DNA of 64,000 nucleotides from Prinsepia uniflora (taxonomy: Eukaryota > Streptophyta > Magnoliopsida > Rosales > Rosaceae): contig CM064870.1 of the NCBI GenBank assembly GCA_032719365.1, positions 27,346,738 to 27,410,737 on the forward strand. Reading direction: 5' to 3'. How positions within the stretch are numbered: position 1 is the first letter of the stretch; every line of letters begins with the position of its first letter. The translations under genes were made by a program, and so were the position numbers. The notes below the pieces were generated by a model that did no database searches, was not told the origin of the DNA, and saw only the letters and a program-made list of their open reading frames with translations. Positions 32,886-47,002 of this stretch are shown here, piece by piece.

Positions 32886-35400
32886 CCATTGACATTCAAC
32901 GCCACCCACTGCATCCGGCTCCGATGTTTGGGCGCGTTTTGGTCTCTCTAGGTTTGGTTTATTTTGCTTTGTTTTTCTTCTGTTTCCTTTAAAGTTTGAA
33001 ATTTTGTGCGGTCGTCGTGATCTGGATTCATGAATGTCAAAATTGAATCGGGAAATTTCGGGTTGGACTCGTCGTTAATTTGTATGATCAAATCCGTTTG
33101 TACTGGAACCTGGATTTCGTGTCATGTGTTGTAATGTAGCAAATTGGCAAGTAGCAATGAGGAGTTTATTTTTTATGCATCATATAAAATATAGTTCCAT
33201 GGGAATGGGAAAATGGAGGCTTCTCATTGATTTCTTGTTCTAATGGTTTTCACACCCTCTAAAATTGCTATGTTTTCAATGCGTTGTTCTCTTTAATTTG
33301 TAAGATTTGAATTGGGAATTCCTTTCACTTGAAAATATCACAATACCTTGCATTGCAAGCTTTTCAAGAAATAGAATTATTCTGATTTTGAAATTTGGTT
33401 TCACCTCAAAAGACCACATAGGAGCCCGATTTCGTAATTGAGATTGACTTCAAAAGTCACATACGAGGAATGAAAATGGGCTTGGGCTTGGGCTTGTGAA
33501 GAATGCTTACTGATTGGCCTCATTATATATGGGATTGAGTTTTGTATTTAATTGCTTGAGTGATTGGGTTTGGTTTATGGGCTATAGCTATCCACTCCTC
33601 AATATTCGCAAGAAATCCCAAATGAATTTGTTGTGCTAAATATACCAAAGTGCTAATCATTTAACCTTTTAGTTTTATATTTTGTTTTACTTTGTTAATC
33701 AACATAATCAATATCTGGCAAAAAAAGGAAAAGAAAAAACATACTCAATCCATTAAATCTAATTATAAGGACAGGGAGAGAAGAGGGAGGGATTAGATTG
33801 ACAATTATCTCATGTCGGTTTGTCGGAATTTGTATTTAGATCTGATAACCAAATATTTTGTCAAATAATAATCAAAAGTAACTCATCTGCATTCTGTCCC
33901 AACTTTATAATTGAATTATGTTGTTACCGTGTACATCACATTGTTGTTGATAATAATAGGTTAATACTTAGGTGATCGTACCTCTTCGTACCATTTTTTT
34001 TATTTTATTGAATTATTTTTCTATTTGTATTATAATTAAAACTGTATATTCTCTAAATTATCGTTTTAAGATTTTCTTCATAAGAAATCCTACAAGATTA
34101 GAGATCGTTTAATCATTCACATACATTAAATGAATCAACGATTTTAGTTAGAATTAAGATCCTCGTGAAAAGCCGTCCATTTAGTTTATACATATGAAAA
34201 ACTAAATTATTTCTAATTTCATTTTTTTTTTTTTTTTTTGCATAAGTGGTTTTAAAACAATGATTTAAAAGTTGAACGTTTTCGACGATATATGTATATT
34301 GAAAATTAGATAAAGCGAAAGAGTGGTATAAGTAGTTTCTATTATGGTAAGATGCAAGTATTATTTCTCATAATATTAGATAGTCATTTATAATAATAGG
34401 ATAGTACTTGTATCTAACCCTAGTAGCACATCTTCATATCACTTTTTCGATTTATAGAATTAGTTTTGTACGTATGTCATAATCGGAACTCTTCATTCGC
34501 TAAATTATCATTTCAAGATCATCTCTTTAAAAAAAATTAATAAACTTGAAACTCATTTGGTACCTCATATTTATTAAATAAATAAATAAATTGGGTAACA
34601 ATTAAAGTTGTCATGACGAATCGTTCATTGAAGTGATACATAGATTTTAAATTTCATTGATTTTGTGTGTGAATGGTGATATAACTACAATTGGATAAAT
34701 GAAAAATATTAGTAGGATGAATTACTACTAAAATGAAATGAAAGGATTAGGTATTATAATATTAGTTAATTGGCCAAAAAGCAGAACTAAAAAGGTGAAT
34801 AGTTGAATAATTGATCCATAAAATTAATTTGTTTATCGAAATTGATGTCATTTCACTTTGCACTACCACTAATACATGTCCTTTCCTAATCACAAATTAG
34901 TCTTATGATTTTGTCCTCCTTGTCTCCTAATCACCTTACCCTCCGTACCTCTAAATGTCTATTTTTTCCTCTTTCATATGGTTATGCCCTGCCTCTAGTT
35001 TGCCTTCCAAAAAATCGAATCACTAAATACATGGTTGAGAACAAATCCGCACCCTCATAGACTGACAGTCTGCCAGCATCAGCGTCTTAAAAATTAAAAC
35101 CGCCTCGTCAAAAACTGACCAAAATTGGTCGCAATTGATATTGACCCAACTCAATACGGGTCAACCCGATGTCATTTTCAGGCGATGTTCTACCAAACAA
35201 GCTATTCTTTACATCTGTCCACAGCAATGAAAATACTTGGTGGTTACTCTGTATCCAGCTCCAATTTGTTGTGCTTGTATTGCCATTTGGTTTCGATCAA
35301 TAAGATTCAGAAAAGAGTAGATGAATATAATCCATTTACAAATCAGAATAGAATTGCAGCTTACATCAACAAAATCTGAAAACGTATTCCTGTTAAGTTA
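32886..35400. other. 3' flank of the small gene and AT-rich spacer
   Basis: The first few hundred bases may be the 3' UTR of the small plus-strand gene. The rest is AT-rich with no convincing ORF. Two diverged copies of a repeated segment lie at about 33950-34110 and 34388-34540. Confidence 0.45.
33950..34540. repeat. Two diverged copies of an about 150-bp AT-rich segment
   Basis: Both copies start taataatagg and later share blocks such as 'ctaaattatcgtttcaagat' with many differences. This looks like an old duplication or two old insertions of one unnamed element. Confidence 0.4.
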
Positions 35401-36318
35401 ACAAAATCCCCAATAACTCAAAAGACTAAACTCTAAGCTGATGATGTTAGACTAAACTGAGAGTAAAATGTACAAGTTGCCAAATAAAAAAGGTGTGAGT
35501 CGAAGAGAACCCGAGTTAGGAGCGTTCATCCATGCACACGAGGCACTAATCCGCATTCATATTTGGAGAGATGAGTTTTCCAGAAGATGGTTGGATTGGA
35601 TTTGGATTGGATTGCCTGCGTTTCCAGCCCCTGGCAGAGACAATGAGCCACTTGAGAGGTAATGGAATGGCTTTCCTGCACATTCCCACTGGCGACCAAA
35701 GCTCACCGGCCCTACCATAGCCGAACAAGAAATGACAGACAAGCAATTCAATCATCAGCGCGGGAAACACCCCACCACTTTTATCCAAAAGGAATTGCAG
35801 CCACCACCTCACGATGCCCCTATCCATCTTACAGAACAAAGAAGCTCTATAAGACCCACAGGCACCTGCATTATATAGAGATATAATATCTCGATTTGGC
35901 CTCTCCACAAAGAACTTCACATCATATTTTCAAGAACCGGCAGACCAAGAACATCCCACATTGATTTGAATTATTAGTATCCGGACAAGCTAACCCCGGC
36001 TATTGGCTGATTGTGATTCCAAATGGATTGCATTATAACCATGGAATTACAACCACTTGTCACAACATGAAATGGTCAGCCACCTCTGGAATCCAAAATC
36101 GGGCCCATTCGAGAACCAACTTCTCATGTTCATCATCTATCCTCAACATGCCTGCTGGAGTTGTCAACCTGAGCCTGTTGTGGCCGTTGATACTGCAAAA
36201 CCTTGTCACTCATCAATCCATTAGATTTCAATGTTGTAATGAGTCAAATAGGGCACTACATGTTAAGTGTCCTGCAATGCGGATAGCTATGACTCTTTGA
36301 AAACCCACGGTATCATCA
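35401..36318 (-). other. 3' flank and likely 3' UTR of the WD40 gene
   Basis: This lies downstream of the WD40 stop codon on the minus strand. Overlapping short open frames on both strands have no recognisable similarity. Part of it is probably transcribed as 3' UTR. Confidence 0.4.
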
Positions 36319-39317
36319 TCAAACAGGTACCGGAAGCCCATAATTGTGAAATGATCTAATCCGTCCATCCCAGCCTGCCGTCACAATAACCAGACCCCAT
36401 GCATGAGAACTGGATGTGCTCTGGCACGAAGATTTAAAAAACTTGTACTCAGACCTGTGCATAGTAGATTGCTTTGCCCGTGGGCTTGACGTTGGAAGCT
36501 TTTCCTCTGGCCAAGTCGCAGAACCCTTGGGAATAGACTCAAGGAAAGAATCTTGGCTGAGAGAAAAACACGTAGGTGAAGCAAAAGGCAGATTCTCCGG
36601 TACATGCCCATCCATGGGCTGATGCTGCCTTTCGCTTTCCAAGGTCACATGTTGGAAACCACACCAAGGTATTGCTATAGATGCATTGGTGGAAAAGCGC
36701 TCACAAGATCTAATTTTTTTTGCTCGAGAGAGAATTTGTTCTTCATGAGTACTGCAGTTCCATACATATACATTTGAATCCTCGCTAACTGAGACTATGT
36801 GTTTCCCATCTGAAGTGAATGTAGCAGATGTTTGGTTTCCCACATTACGTTGTCCTGAAAGAGATGTGAGACAAAGCTTAGAAAAAAAAAATGTAAAGAA
36901 TCCAAATTAAGAACACACAATCAAAAATTTCACATAGGAATTAACAACTCAGATACTACAGAGGACAAAATTTGATTGCATCCTAACAGTGAACTGCTTC
37001 TGAAATGTTAAGACTGCTGGAAACCAATAAAATGAGAAACAATATTAAAGGAAAAGACATGTTATACATGTACCTGCATACTTGCCAACCACATTAAGAC
37101 CATGAAGAACTCTGACTTGTGAATCAGCACAAGTGACCATCACTTTGCTAGAATCTTGTGGGAAAAACTGTATCAAATAACACACAATTCTTGAATTTCA
37201 GATCGCAAATTTAAATGCAAAAGATATAGAAAAGAAACCAAAAGCAGAAAACAAAGCAAAGATAGGGAGTGATAACTAATAACCACCTGGAAGCCTGTAA
37301 TCTTTCTGCAGGGAGGCTTCTTTTTACTTTGCAAGCTTACCTGGCCATCCAATTGCAAATGATTATCTGTTCCAAGGAAAGAAAAAGAATACACTTCAAC
37401 AATACAAACATTGCAATAAAAATGACGAAATAACTCAACAGCTTCACAACATCAAAATCGAGCAGAGAAATCTAATCCTTCGCACAATAGGTGAACAAAA
37501 AATTGACTGATGAATTCCTGTCTTAAATTCCAAACCATACCTGATATGTTGTAAAACCGGCAATTGCCTGTCATGGAGCCCACAATTCCTACCTACCCAA
37601 GAAATCAATAGTGTTTAAATAAACATGAATTAAATGTGAACATAAATCAACATTTCTACAAAATGGAAGGGCAAGAAAATCACCAAACCTGCCCATCAGG
37701 GCGATAGCACACTGCAGTAACTATATCTCTTATATCACTCCAATCAACAACTTGGCAGCAAGCAATTCCCCAAATGCGAACTTTTCCATCTATTGAACCA
37801 CTGATGAAGTAATTCTCATCAACGGGATTAAATTGAACACAGGTCACTGCAAAATACCATGACATTAAAAATGGTAAAAGGTAAATTCAGCAAAATAATA
37901 ACAAAAGAGACTAGAATCTGCTGTTGCATATAATCATATCCACTAGGCAGAACCGCACCATAATTGCTATGGGAAAAGACTTTGACGCAATGATCACATC
38001 CTACTTGCCAGAGACGAACTGTTTTGTCAACAGAAGAAGACAGAAGAAACTGCATCCAGAACAAATTAACAATGGACCAAATTAAAATACAGACATTTTT
38101 CACCCAAATGTTAAATACTTTTTTAGATTCATAAAAATTAGCTGCAATTGAAATACACTTACATTATTACTTGACCAAGAGACATCCAAGATATCACCAC
38201 CATGCCCACGGAATTCATGCACTGGTTTCTCCAATATCCGAAATACTTTAGGAGGGAAGATAATACAAGCTGAATTCGATGTCTTCCTAAGGCTACTTGG
38301 TTTACCGATTTTATCCTTATCCGAAAATAGCGGATTCAATTCAGAGAGATGATTCACTGTGAAATAAATGCAGGATGGATCAATTTCCGGAATGTCTTGT
38401 TCATTACATCTCTCATCCTCCACCACTTGCCAGACTCTTACAATTCCATCCTCACCACCACTCGCTAGGTATTGTCCATCAGGACTGAATTTCATTGCCA
38501 AAATTGCACCGTCATGGGCCTGGATATCTTGCCCCAAGTAAAGAGCTGAGAGTTCCTTCAACCGCTTCCTACAATGCCGAACCTTTACTCTCTGAGCCTT
38601 AAACCCCATAATTGTATTAGTGTCATCAGGTGACAAATTATCACCCTCCCTCTCCCCTTCCCTATGAACAAGACATGTCAAGGACCTTAACCTATTCAAC
38701 CACCCCTTCTTAACTTTCTTCGGTGTCCCACCTCGATTACTTACCTCATCCACTTGATTTTCTATCAATTGAAGGGACAAGGAAGATGATGAACAAGAAG
38801 TGCGCTCGGAATCTTCAGCTACTTCTTGACCTTCACTAACCTTCCAATTCTGCCCCACTTGATGTGCATTAGACTCCAATTTGTTACTTAAATTTTCATC
38901 TCGACATGCACAATTATCCCTCGAATCCACCTCAATTGAGGAATTGGAGTAGTCTTTATCCCACCATGAGATAGAAGACCGACCCAAACAAAACTCATCT
39001 TCCAAACACGAGTTTCTCAACACAGCCCCACTATTCTCTCTAATTCTTTCTACAACCTCCCCTGGTACATCCCTAGACATGTCTACTGCAGACTCTACCA
39101 CAATTCGATCTGAATTCAGTCCCATCCACTCCAGAAACTTGACACGACGCTCCTCAACACTTTCCAGGCTTTGACTCCATACATCATAAGAAAAACTAGC
39201 CGGAACCCAATTGATAAAGGAAGAATCTGAGTCAAATATCTCAATGCTATTAGATGTTGAAGCAATATCCTCTTGCGCATCAAAAAATACACATTCTTCT
39301 TCACTAAAGCTACCCAT
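36319..39317 (-). CDS. WD40-repeat protein, plant WDR44-like group (7 exons)
   Basis: Coding exons on the minus strand: 38163-39317, 37959-38049, 37689-37846, 37541-37592, 37287-37366, 37074-37167 and 36319-36854. All introns are GT-AG and the spliced frame gives 721 aa. It starts MGSFSEEECVFFDAQEDI. The first about 260 residues are acidic/Ser-rich with a basic stretch (GGTPKKVKKGWLNRL). WD repeats follow: IQAHDGAILAMKFSPDG..LASGGEDGIVRVW, the FRGHGGDILDVSWS..SVDKTVRLW unit, VTCVQFNP..SGSIDGKVRIW, a VGIVGSMTGNCRFY unit, and C-terminal SEDSNVYVWNCS and AGWDGRIRSF. Such proteins are beta-propeller scaffolds; the precise role of this plant group is not established. An internal CAG|GTAAGC inside exon 5 (near 37340) could serve as an alternative donor. 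Confidence 0.94.
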
Positions 39318-39323
39318 TATGTT

Positions 39324-39831
39324 CTGAGTTCAACCCATGAGATCCCACATCAAGAAACCAACAATATAAGCACCAGGCAACGTGCCAATATCCAATCCCC
39401 CTCCACAGAAGCAAACTTATGGAGTAAGAGTAACTACAAATTAAAATAAATAAAACCAAAAACACAGAATCCAAGATCAGTTTTAACAGAAATACTAGTT
39501 AAATTAAACAAGAATGAATAGTAATAGCTATAAAACAAAAACCAAGAGATCCAACATGGATACCAATCCACACCCATTGAACCTGGTCTTCCACACAATA
39601 AAAAAGGACACCACAATTCAATATGCAAATGGAACCCAAAATGAAAAATTGAAACCAAACCAAAATTGTCAAAAAAAAAAAAAAAAACTCGACACAACTC
39701 ATATAAGAGAACCCATTGGCACAATTCGATGATCATCACAATTTCAAACGAAAATAACGAACCAGAAAACTAATAAAAGAAAAAAAGACTGGACTTTTAT
39801 GAAGAAACAAACATACATGAAATTTGATTAC
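39324..39831 (-). other. Probable 5' UTR intron of the WD40 gene
   Basis: A CAG|GTAATC donor at 39832/39831 and a GAACTCAG acceptor at 39325-39324 lie just before the start codon. The stretch between is A/T-rich with no long conserved frame. A 5' UTR exon would then lie at about 39833-39945. Splicing is inferred from site consensus only. Confidence 0.5.
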
Positions 39832-39949
39832 CTGGGTTTACTTCTATGAGATCAGTTTGCAACTGAGAAGGGTATAGATCGAAGCGGCCATAGACATTTG
39901 GAGCTTTAGGGACTCGCTCTCTCGAGGAAGCAAAGAAGCACCCCACACA

Positions 39950-42900
39950 GAAATGCGGAAATTAACTAATAAGCAAATTAGTATTTATTTAGCAATTTTT
40001 TTTTTAAAGGAAATAAGCAGGGGCAAAACAGGAAACTGGACGAGTACCTTGATACTCGTGAACGATGGCCCGAAAAAAGAGATTTCGAGGGTAGTAGGAT
40101 GTGTTTGTGTTTGTGTTTGCTCTCTCTCCCCTCCCTCTCTCTCTCTCTCTCTGTTCTGTCGTCAAAATAAAATGGTAATTTCCTCTTATGTTTTCTTTTT
40201 GTGTGTTATGCGTGAAAGAAAAAATAGGACCAAAATATTCTTAGAAAGAAATAATAATAGCCAAAATATGAGTAAAACTTATCAACAAATCGCTTCTATT
40301 AAAAAAAAAAAAAAAAACTTATCAACAATTTTTGTTTGTTTCAAAGTTGCATCACATGTCTTTCTGATAAAGAAATTTTTTTAAAAATATTTAAGACACG
40401 TCCTTGGGATGAGGCAGTGTGTTGTCTCTGGGCAAAATTGAAATGGTATGTCACTTACAGTGAATGAGGGTTCCTCTGCTCGTTTAAAAGCAAAGATTGA
40501 ACTTACAATAAAGAGGATTTATAATCTTATTTTTTTCAAATAATAACAAAGAAGCATGCCTAACCCTAACCCTTTAAAAAAAATAGTAAACATAAATTGA
40601 ATTGCAAGCCAACTACTTTTAAAGGAAATATTTTTATAAGGTTTAATCATAAAAAATTTCATTTGTAATATCTTCGGATTTCACTATAACAAATGATATG
40701 ATCAATGCATAATATGTTTAATTAATCTCACCAATATACTTTCATAAGTAATGATCTGAGCAATGCATAATATGTTTAATTTATTTTGGATTTGACTATA
40801 ATAAATTATATGAAAATCTTAAAAATCCACTATATTTCTTTTATGTAATTAACAAATTTCATAAGAATGGCACAAATCCTCTAATACATTATCTTAAAAA
40901 TCTGGTATATTGATACTAATTTATAGAACTTGCCAGATACATAATATAAATACATATATATATATATATATATGTATGTATATGTTTTCTCATTTATAAT
41001 CATGTTTTTGTTTTTATATTGTTAAGCGGAAATTATGTTCACTTTTAAGTGTTAGAAAATCTCATAATATTTATATCAAGAAAATATATTTATTAACTCA
41101 GATATTTAATTGGAGCTTGTACGGATGGGATTTGTTTAAAAAAATTTGGCGAAATTACTCTTTAAATTATTTAATAACTAAAGATAAATAATATAATTAA
41201 ATATTAAATTTATAATTAAAAATAATAACAACTACTTAATAGAAAGAGTGGATGAAAAACAAAAGATAATGATTCCGGTAGTTAATAACTTAATACTCTT
41301 ATTTAAAAAATTAAAATTTATTTATTTATTTATTTTAAATTTTTTAATAAAAATAAATAATAAATTAATGGTCGCATCGGCGAGTGTCATTGGGTATAGG
41401 GTGGAAGGGCATGTATTTGGTAGGTCACTTTCCATCTGAAAGACAAAGACCCGGTGGTCATTGCCAAATTTGTTGACTTGTATTTCTAATTGGAGAATGG
41501 ATGACATGCCTTCACAAAAGAGGATCAACTAAGAATAAATTTCGACCATCGGATTAAGGATTTAATGGCATTGGTCAGCGATTGCTACCGACCAATATCA
41601 ATATTTTCGTGTTGTTGAAGTGGATCAATGATCACATTCACAGCAACTAATAATCAAATATGTTTTTCAAATTTTTTAATAACATATATTCTGTAACTAA
41701 TTAACTATGAGAAGGAAAATTATTTTATTTGGAGTATGTAATTTGTCAATTTTTTTTAAATTCTGTACACCATTATCATTTTTTTTTCCATTTTAGTCAT
41801 TTTTTTCCTCCAAATCATTATTAATTGCCAATTTATCCTATTGATCATATTTACTTATATTTTATTTTATTTATGATTAAATAATATATATATATATGGG
41901 TTATCAAATATAATTTATTTAATTGACCAGAGTTACGGAGAAAAAAATTGATTGAAACAGAAGTTCAAAAAAGCCATGCAATTAAAGAATTGGCTAAGAG
42001 ATCATTTGACTTATATATGCATTACCAATTCACCATTTAGGCCGAAGGCGATGTGCATCAGTGCATGTTTGTGATTGATCCAGGTAGAGCCAATGAGAGC
42101 CTCACAGCTGACAGGTCAAAAGCTGGATCCTGCATGTCACCTGTGATTCATCTAGGGCATGGGTTCCATCAAATATGCCTCCATTCAATGTTTTACCTGC
42201 GGGTTTTGCACTCTTTTAACACCATTTCTACGCTCAATATCTTTATATATATAGAACACTTTCCCATATTTTCAAGAAAAAAAAAATATCTAACAAAATT
42301 CTCTTCAAAACTTATACACGCTATGATCATATATAGTATATAAGCCAAGACGATTATGATTAAAAAAGACAAAATGAGCAGTAATTAGGCGGCTTTTCAT
42401 AAGGTTTGTGTCGGCATTAGAGGCATACAAGGGTCCTAAAAGTCAAAAAAGTAAAAGTCGGCTTGTTTCCGTTAAACCGGGCAGTTTACTTAAAAACTCT
42501 TTTCTTCTATGTGTTCCTTAATTAATTACTAATTTAATTACGAATCGGGAGGGGGGAAGGCTGTAGAGAGCTGCTGCCAATTCATGGAATCATCATCGCC
42601 TAATGTACACACGCTTGCTTTGCCCACTATCGTCTTAATCAACGTGCAAAACAGAACTGACGTGTTTAAGAGAGCAGTCACATGTCTACCTAGTAACACT
42701 TTTACATGCATGTATTAAACCCCGACAAATTAAGTGAAAAACTCACCCTTACTATGTTGCTGTGACTTGGATTCAAAGATTTAAGTGGGACGCTTACTTT
42801 ATTTTAAATTAAATATATATATATAGTGAAATATTAAATAATTCTTTTACAAACGTAATATTTTTTATTCTTTTTACCTAATAAAAATGAATCAATGCGA

Positions 42901-44690
42901 CTTTACAATACGTCCCTGTTTAAAAAAAAATGAACAAATATAAAGAAATATCAAACAATCGATTGTTAAGTATAGGGTTTTGTATGACTAGTGCCCTAGA
43001 AAACTTTAATAATGGCACAACGTCCCTATAGACGCCGCCCGGCCGGCCATCTTTTTCAGTGATGTTGATCTACAAAAGTCGCACTTAGACACCAAGAAAC
43101 GCACATCGGACACTCTTGCTTTTGTGCATATAAAAGTGAAAACATGCAACCTTTTTTAACAAACAAATTGGTTTTTATGTTGTCAAACTTTTGTTTAACC
43201 TGTTGGGTAAATTAGGGTTTTCGATGTATTACTATACGTTCTCGTTGAAATTAGCTAGGCCTAGGTGTACATTAATCATATATACTAGTATCGTGCTTAG
43301 AATTTTATTTTCTGAAAAAAGAAACATATATATATATATGTATATATTCTGCTTAGTAATGTTATTGATATCGATCAAGGCAACTGGGTATTTGTTAATT
43401 AGCTTAATCGATCTTTCTCGATGCTAGAATCAATAAAAGGGTAGCTCGATTGGTGGTTAATTATAAATTTATAATTGAGAGAATTTAAGTTGATGCCAAG
43501 TAACATGCATCATGCATGAGCAAATTGTTGCCTCTACATGACGCTGTATACATATTCTATATATTCCCTATGCATAATTGACACAATAATAAAGCATGCA
43601 GCACCTACCATATATATACTCCTGACTCCTCCATATATATATATATATATTATTGAGAATTGTTTCATTTTAAACCAAAACATTCCTTGCATTTATGCAG
43701 CTACGCATATGCATTATGCATTCCTGCCTAGCACACAAAATGTGCGGTTCAGCTTCATTTGGGACTTCACAATGCACGTCCTCGATCAAGTACCTTTCCT
43801 TTCCTCTATAATATAATACTGTCACGTAGTGATATAATATCTCATACTCATTTCTTTGTAAATGAGAATTTATAATATTCTTATGAATACTATTATTAAT
43901 TTATAGCGTATCAATTCTGTTCTTTATGAGTTTGTGGTTATCAACTTTGCTCTCGACTACACATACACTGGGAATAATAACACACATAATAATAGCAACA
44001 CCTGCTAGCTAATGCATTATGAGTAAATGCATCACTAAATATATCTTTGTTTTGTGGCCTCACATGGGAGTGACACGTCGTAAACAATGCACAATTCACA
44101 ATTCACAATAATAGAGGGTGCTTGGGTAGGCAACAGTACAGCTCGACTTCAATATATGATCTGAATTGAAAATTGTTGGATGGATGTACATTTGGTTAGC
44201 TAGCAAGTAGCAATAATTAAGGGTGCAAAAGTGCAAAATTGAAATTGGTATGTGGTGTTTTAGGACCAAATGAATGAAAGAGACAAAGGGGCACTTACAT
44301 TAATTACTTAAGCTGCAACAAATAAATCAATCATTTTATGGATCGAGGTAGATTCCCAAGCCCACCGAAGATTCTTCGTCGAGGTCGATATTGCCATATA
44401 TAATATAATCCTTGTATATCGTCCATGGTATCTCATGGTGGTTTGCATGTCCAATTCGAACTTGTGATTCTCTAGGCTATTCTTATTTGATATTTGTGGA
44501 ACTATAAAACATCATAAAATTGTTTAGTTAACACGTGGCTCAAAATTTTCAAAATAACCAAATTACCTCTGATAATAATATTAATGGTTTACTGACACCC
44601 GCACATCAAATAATCTATTTACCAGCTAAATACGTTATTTAATCGGATTAGAAATCTCTGTAATATTAATCTTCTTTCCGAGAGTTAATT
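39950..44690. other. Long AT-rich intergenic region with microsatellites
   Basis: No convincing gene is present. Visible features are a (GT)n-like then (CT)n tract upstream of the WD40 gene (about 40100-40152), a short telomere-like ctaaccctaaccct (40561-40574), a repeated caatgcataatatgtttaatt (about 40703 and 40761), and TA-rich microsatellites near 40955, 41885, 42818, 43330 and 43635. The stretch 42045-42240 is less AT-rich than its surroundings, but I could not assign it. Confidence 0.5.
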
Positions 44691-44850
44691 GATATTATTC
44701 TTAATAATGGACAATTAATATTAATATTAAATTGCAATAATTATAATTATTATCATAATGAACAATTATTATAATGGACATTATTCTTAATCGACATTAT
44801 TCTTAATAATCGACAATATTCTTAATAATGGACATTATTCTTAATCGACA
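44690..44850. repeat. Short imperfect repeats of 'attcttaataatggacatt' type
   Basis: Several tandem and dispersed copies of a 17-22 bp AT-rich unit (attcttaa + tcgacatt or taatggacatt) lie just before the Tat-like gag remnant. Confidence 0.6.
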
Positions 44851-44879
44851 ACGAACGTACCGCTCAAGATTCTCCGATT

Positions 44880-46800
44880 CAGAATGATTAGGGTTCGTCG
44901 ATCCGTTTGATCAGCCGAAGAACATGTTTCAGCCTTAACTACTCAGGCGAGGAGTGAAGCACACATAAAGACCCTGGAGGAGCGCCCAAGCCGTCCCCGA
45001 CATGTGTCCATCGAGGCATCCATAGAGAGGCAGGGTCAAATTCCAAACTTCAGTTTTGGAACTTTCCCCTCTCCCGCAACTCAGATACTTGCGCGGGGAG
45101 AAGGAATGTTAGCCTTGCAACAAACTAGCGGACAATTGGTAGGATAGGCATTAGGACGAAGTCAGCCCTATGCGAGCGTGGATCTACGAGATTTTCTAGA
45201 TGGATGCCATGACATCACAGGGAGGAACCACCACCAGCCTGCTCAGGACAGCTTGGCACAACAAGTCGAAAGGCTGAGCAGTTAAGTTCAAATACAGTCA
45301 GAGCTTTTGCAACGACTTTTAGCAGAGAAAACATCCTAAGAACCTGGGAGACATTCCACCTCGCATGTGAGGCAAGATGATGTTCCAAGGTGTCAGGGAA
45401 AGGAAATGGCCCGGTGCCAAACGATGTCTCGAGATACCTCTTTAAGTGACTCTAGAGAAGAAAGTCACATCTGTAGAGCAAAGAGCCCACATCGCCCAAG
45501 GTCATCAGTGCATGAACGACTGGGAAAATGGGTGGGGCAACTTCACGAGTAGAACACTCACATGGGAGCAGGGGGACAGCATCTGGCTTCCCAGAAAACT
45601 CCTAAACGATCTGCCCATGGCAGTGAGGGGGAGGATGAGACTTACTTACCTGCGCGACCTCAAAGGACAAGGGTGGAAACTCGGGCAGATTCCTAATGAT
45701 TAGCACAAAACGACTCTCTACCTCAGCAAGGTGCACTGCAAGCTGATGATGTCCAAAAGATGCTAGATCGATACCTCCGTGGTTAGCGTGATGGCGGCCT
45801 AGAAGACGATCTACGCCGCCAAATTCAACAATCCACACCCTTTGTGAGAGATATTGAGGAGGAGTAGTTCCCTCAGAGATTCGCGACACCGAACTTCAAT
45901 CAGTTCAAAGGAACTTCTGACCCGGTGTAGTACATAGATTACTGCCGGGGAGTAATGGTTCCTCATAGACACAATGATGCACTCATGTGCAAAGTGTTTC
46001 AAGCCTCTCTTCAAGGCCAAGCCATGACGTGGTTCAATCATCTCCCCCGGAGGTCGATCGATTCTTTTGAAGAGTTGGCTCTGTCGTTCGTGAAGGAGTA
46101 CTCGCAATTTCATACGGTTAAGGTAAAGGAAGACCATCTCTTCGCCATCCAGAAGCGAGCAAAAGAGAGCATCCGCCAATACATTCGGAGGTACTGCGAG
46201 GAAAAGTCTCAAATCGTTGGCTGCAGTGACCTTGTTGCTGCAATGGTGTTTAAACAATGACTTCCCCGGGACAGCTAGCTCTACGGAGATATTGTCATGG
46301 GCAATGCACGAAGTCTCACCAAGATGCTCTCTCTGGCAGAGCAACATGCATATTGGGAGAATGAAAAGAGTGTTGCACATGCGTCAGATTATGCCGAGAC
46401 AAGCGAGAAAGCCTCCAAACTGTCATCACCACGCACAGAGGATATTAGTGGCAAATTTTCACATGAGGGGTTCAACAAACGCAAGGCGAACCAAATCTCT
46501 TAATGCCTCAACCATCAAGAAGCCTAATCTGGAATTCTCAATACCAGTCCACCAGATTCATAATGAGATTAAGGACAAGATTTGATTCAAAAAACCAGGA
46601 CCTATCAAGGGCGATCAGGAGAAAGCTGATAAAACAAAATGGTGCACCTATCATGAATGTTATGGGCACAATATCAGCACATGCATATCTTTCGAAAGAT
46701 ATCTCCAAAATATTATGAAGGAGGGGCATTGCATAGACTACATAAAAAAGAAGACTGCAGATAACATGGAGAACAAAGAACCTAAGGAGCCAACATAAAA
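44880..46800 (+). pseudogene. Tat/Ogre-like gypsy Gag, multiply broken
   Basis: The best stretch (45955-46260) encodes NDALMCKVFQASLQGQAMTW..LPRRSIDSFEELALSFVKEY..., the retrotransposon gag domain in the form typical of Tat-clade plant elements. In the same frame, after stops at 46258 and 46282, comes LYGDIVMGNARSLTKMLSLA. After frame changes a WCTYHECYGHNISTC motif appears near 46640, the usual zinc-knuckle-like region of these Gags. Upstream (44935-45950) a degraded N-terminal region has several stops. Protease and pol are missing downstream, so this is a relic. Confidence 0.75.
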
Positions 46801-47002
46801 AGTGATCCGCATCAACTAGTTAGATGTCAAAATTAGAGGGACATAGAAGCCTATGTAACTTTCAATTTTGCATTTTATGCTGTCTTCAAAATTCAAGTAC
46901 CATGCATTTGAATTATCAATAAGATTGAAAAAAATTTCTGAATTCATACAAATATATTAGTTCATCATATACAATTTTCAAATCTTATTCACTCTAACAT
47001 CA

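Noticed and set aside
40561..40574. Telomere-like taaccctaaccct repeat
   Set aside because: Only two units; more likely a promoter-type telo-box or chance than an interstitial telomere.
42053..42343. Possible small gene or microRNA precursor in a less AT-rich patch
   Set aside because: No known mature microRNA sequence or convincing long stem was found, and the open frame has no recognisable features.
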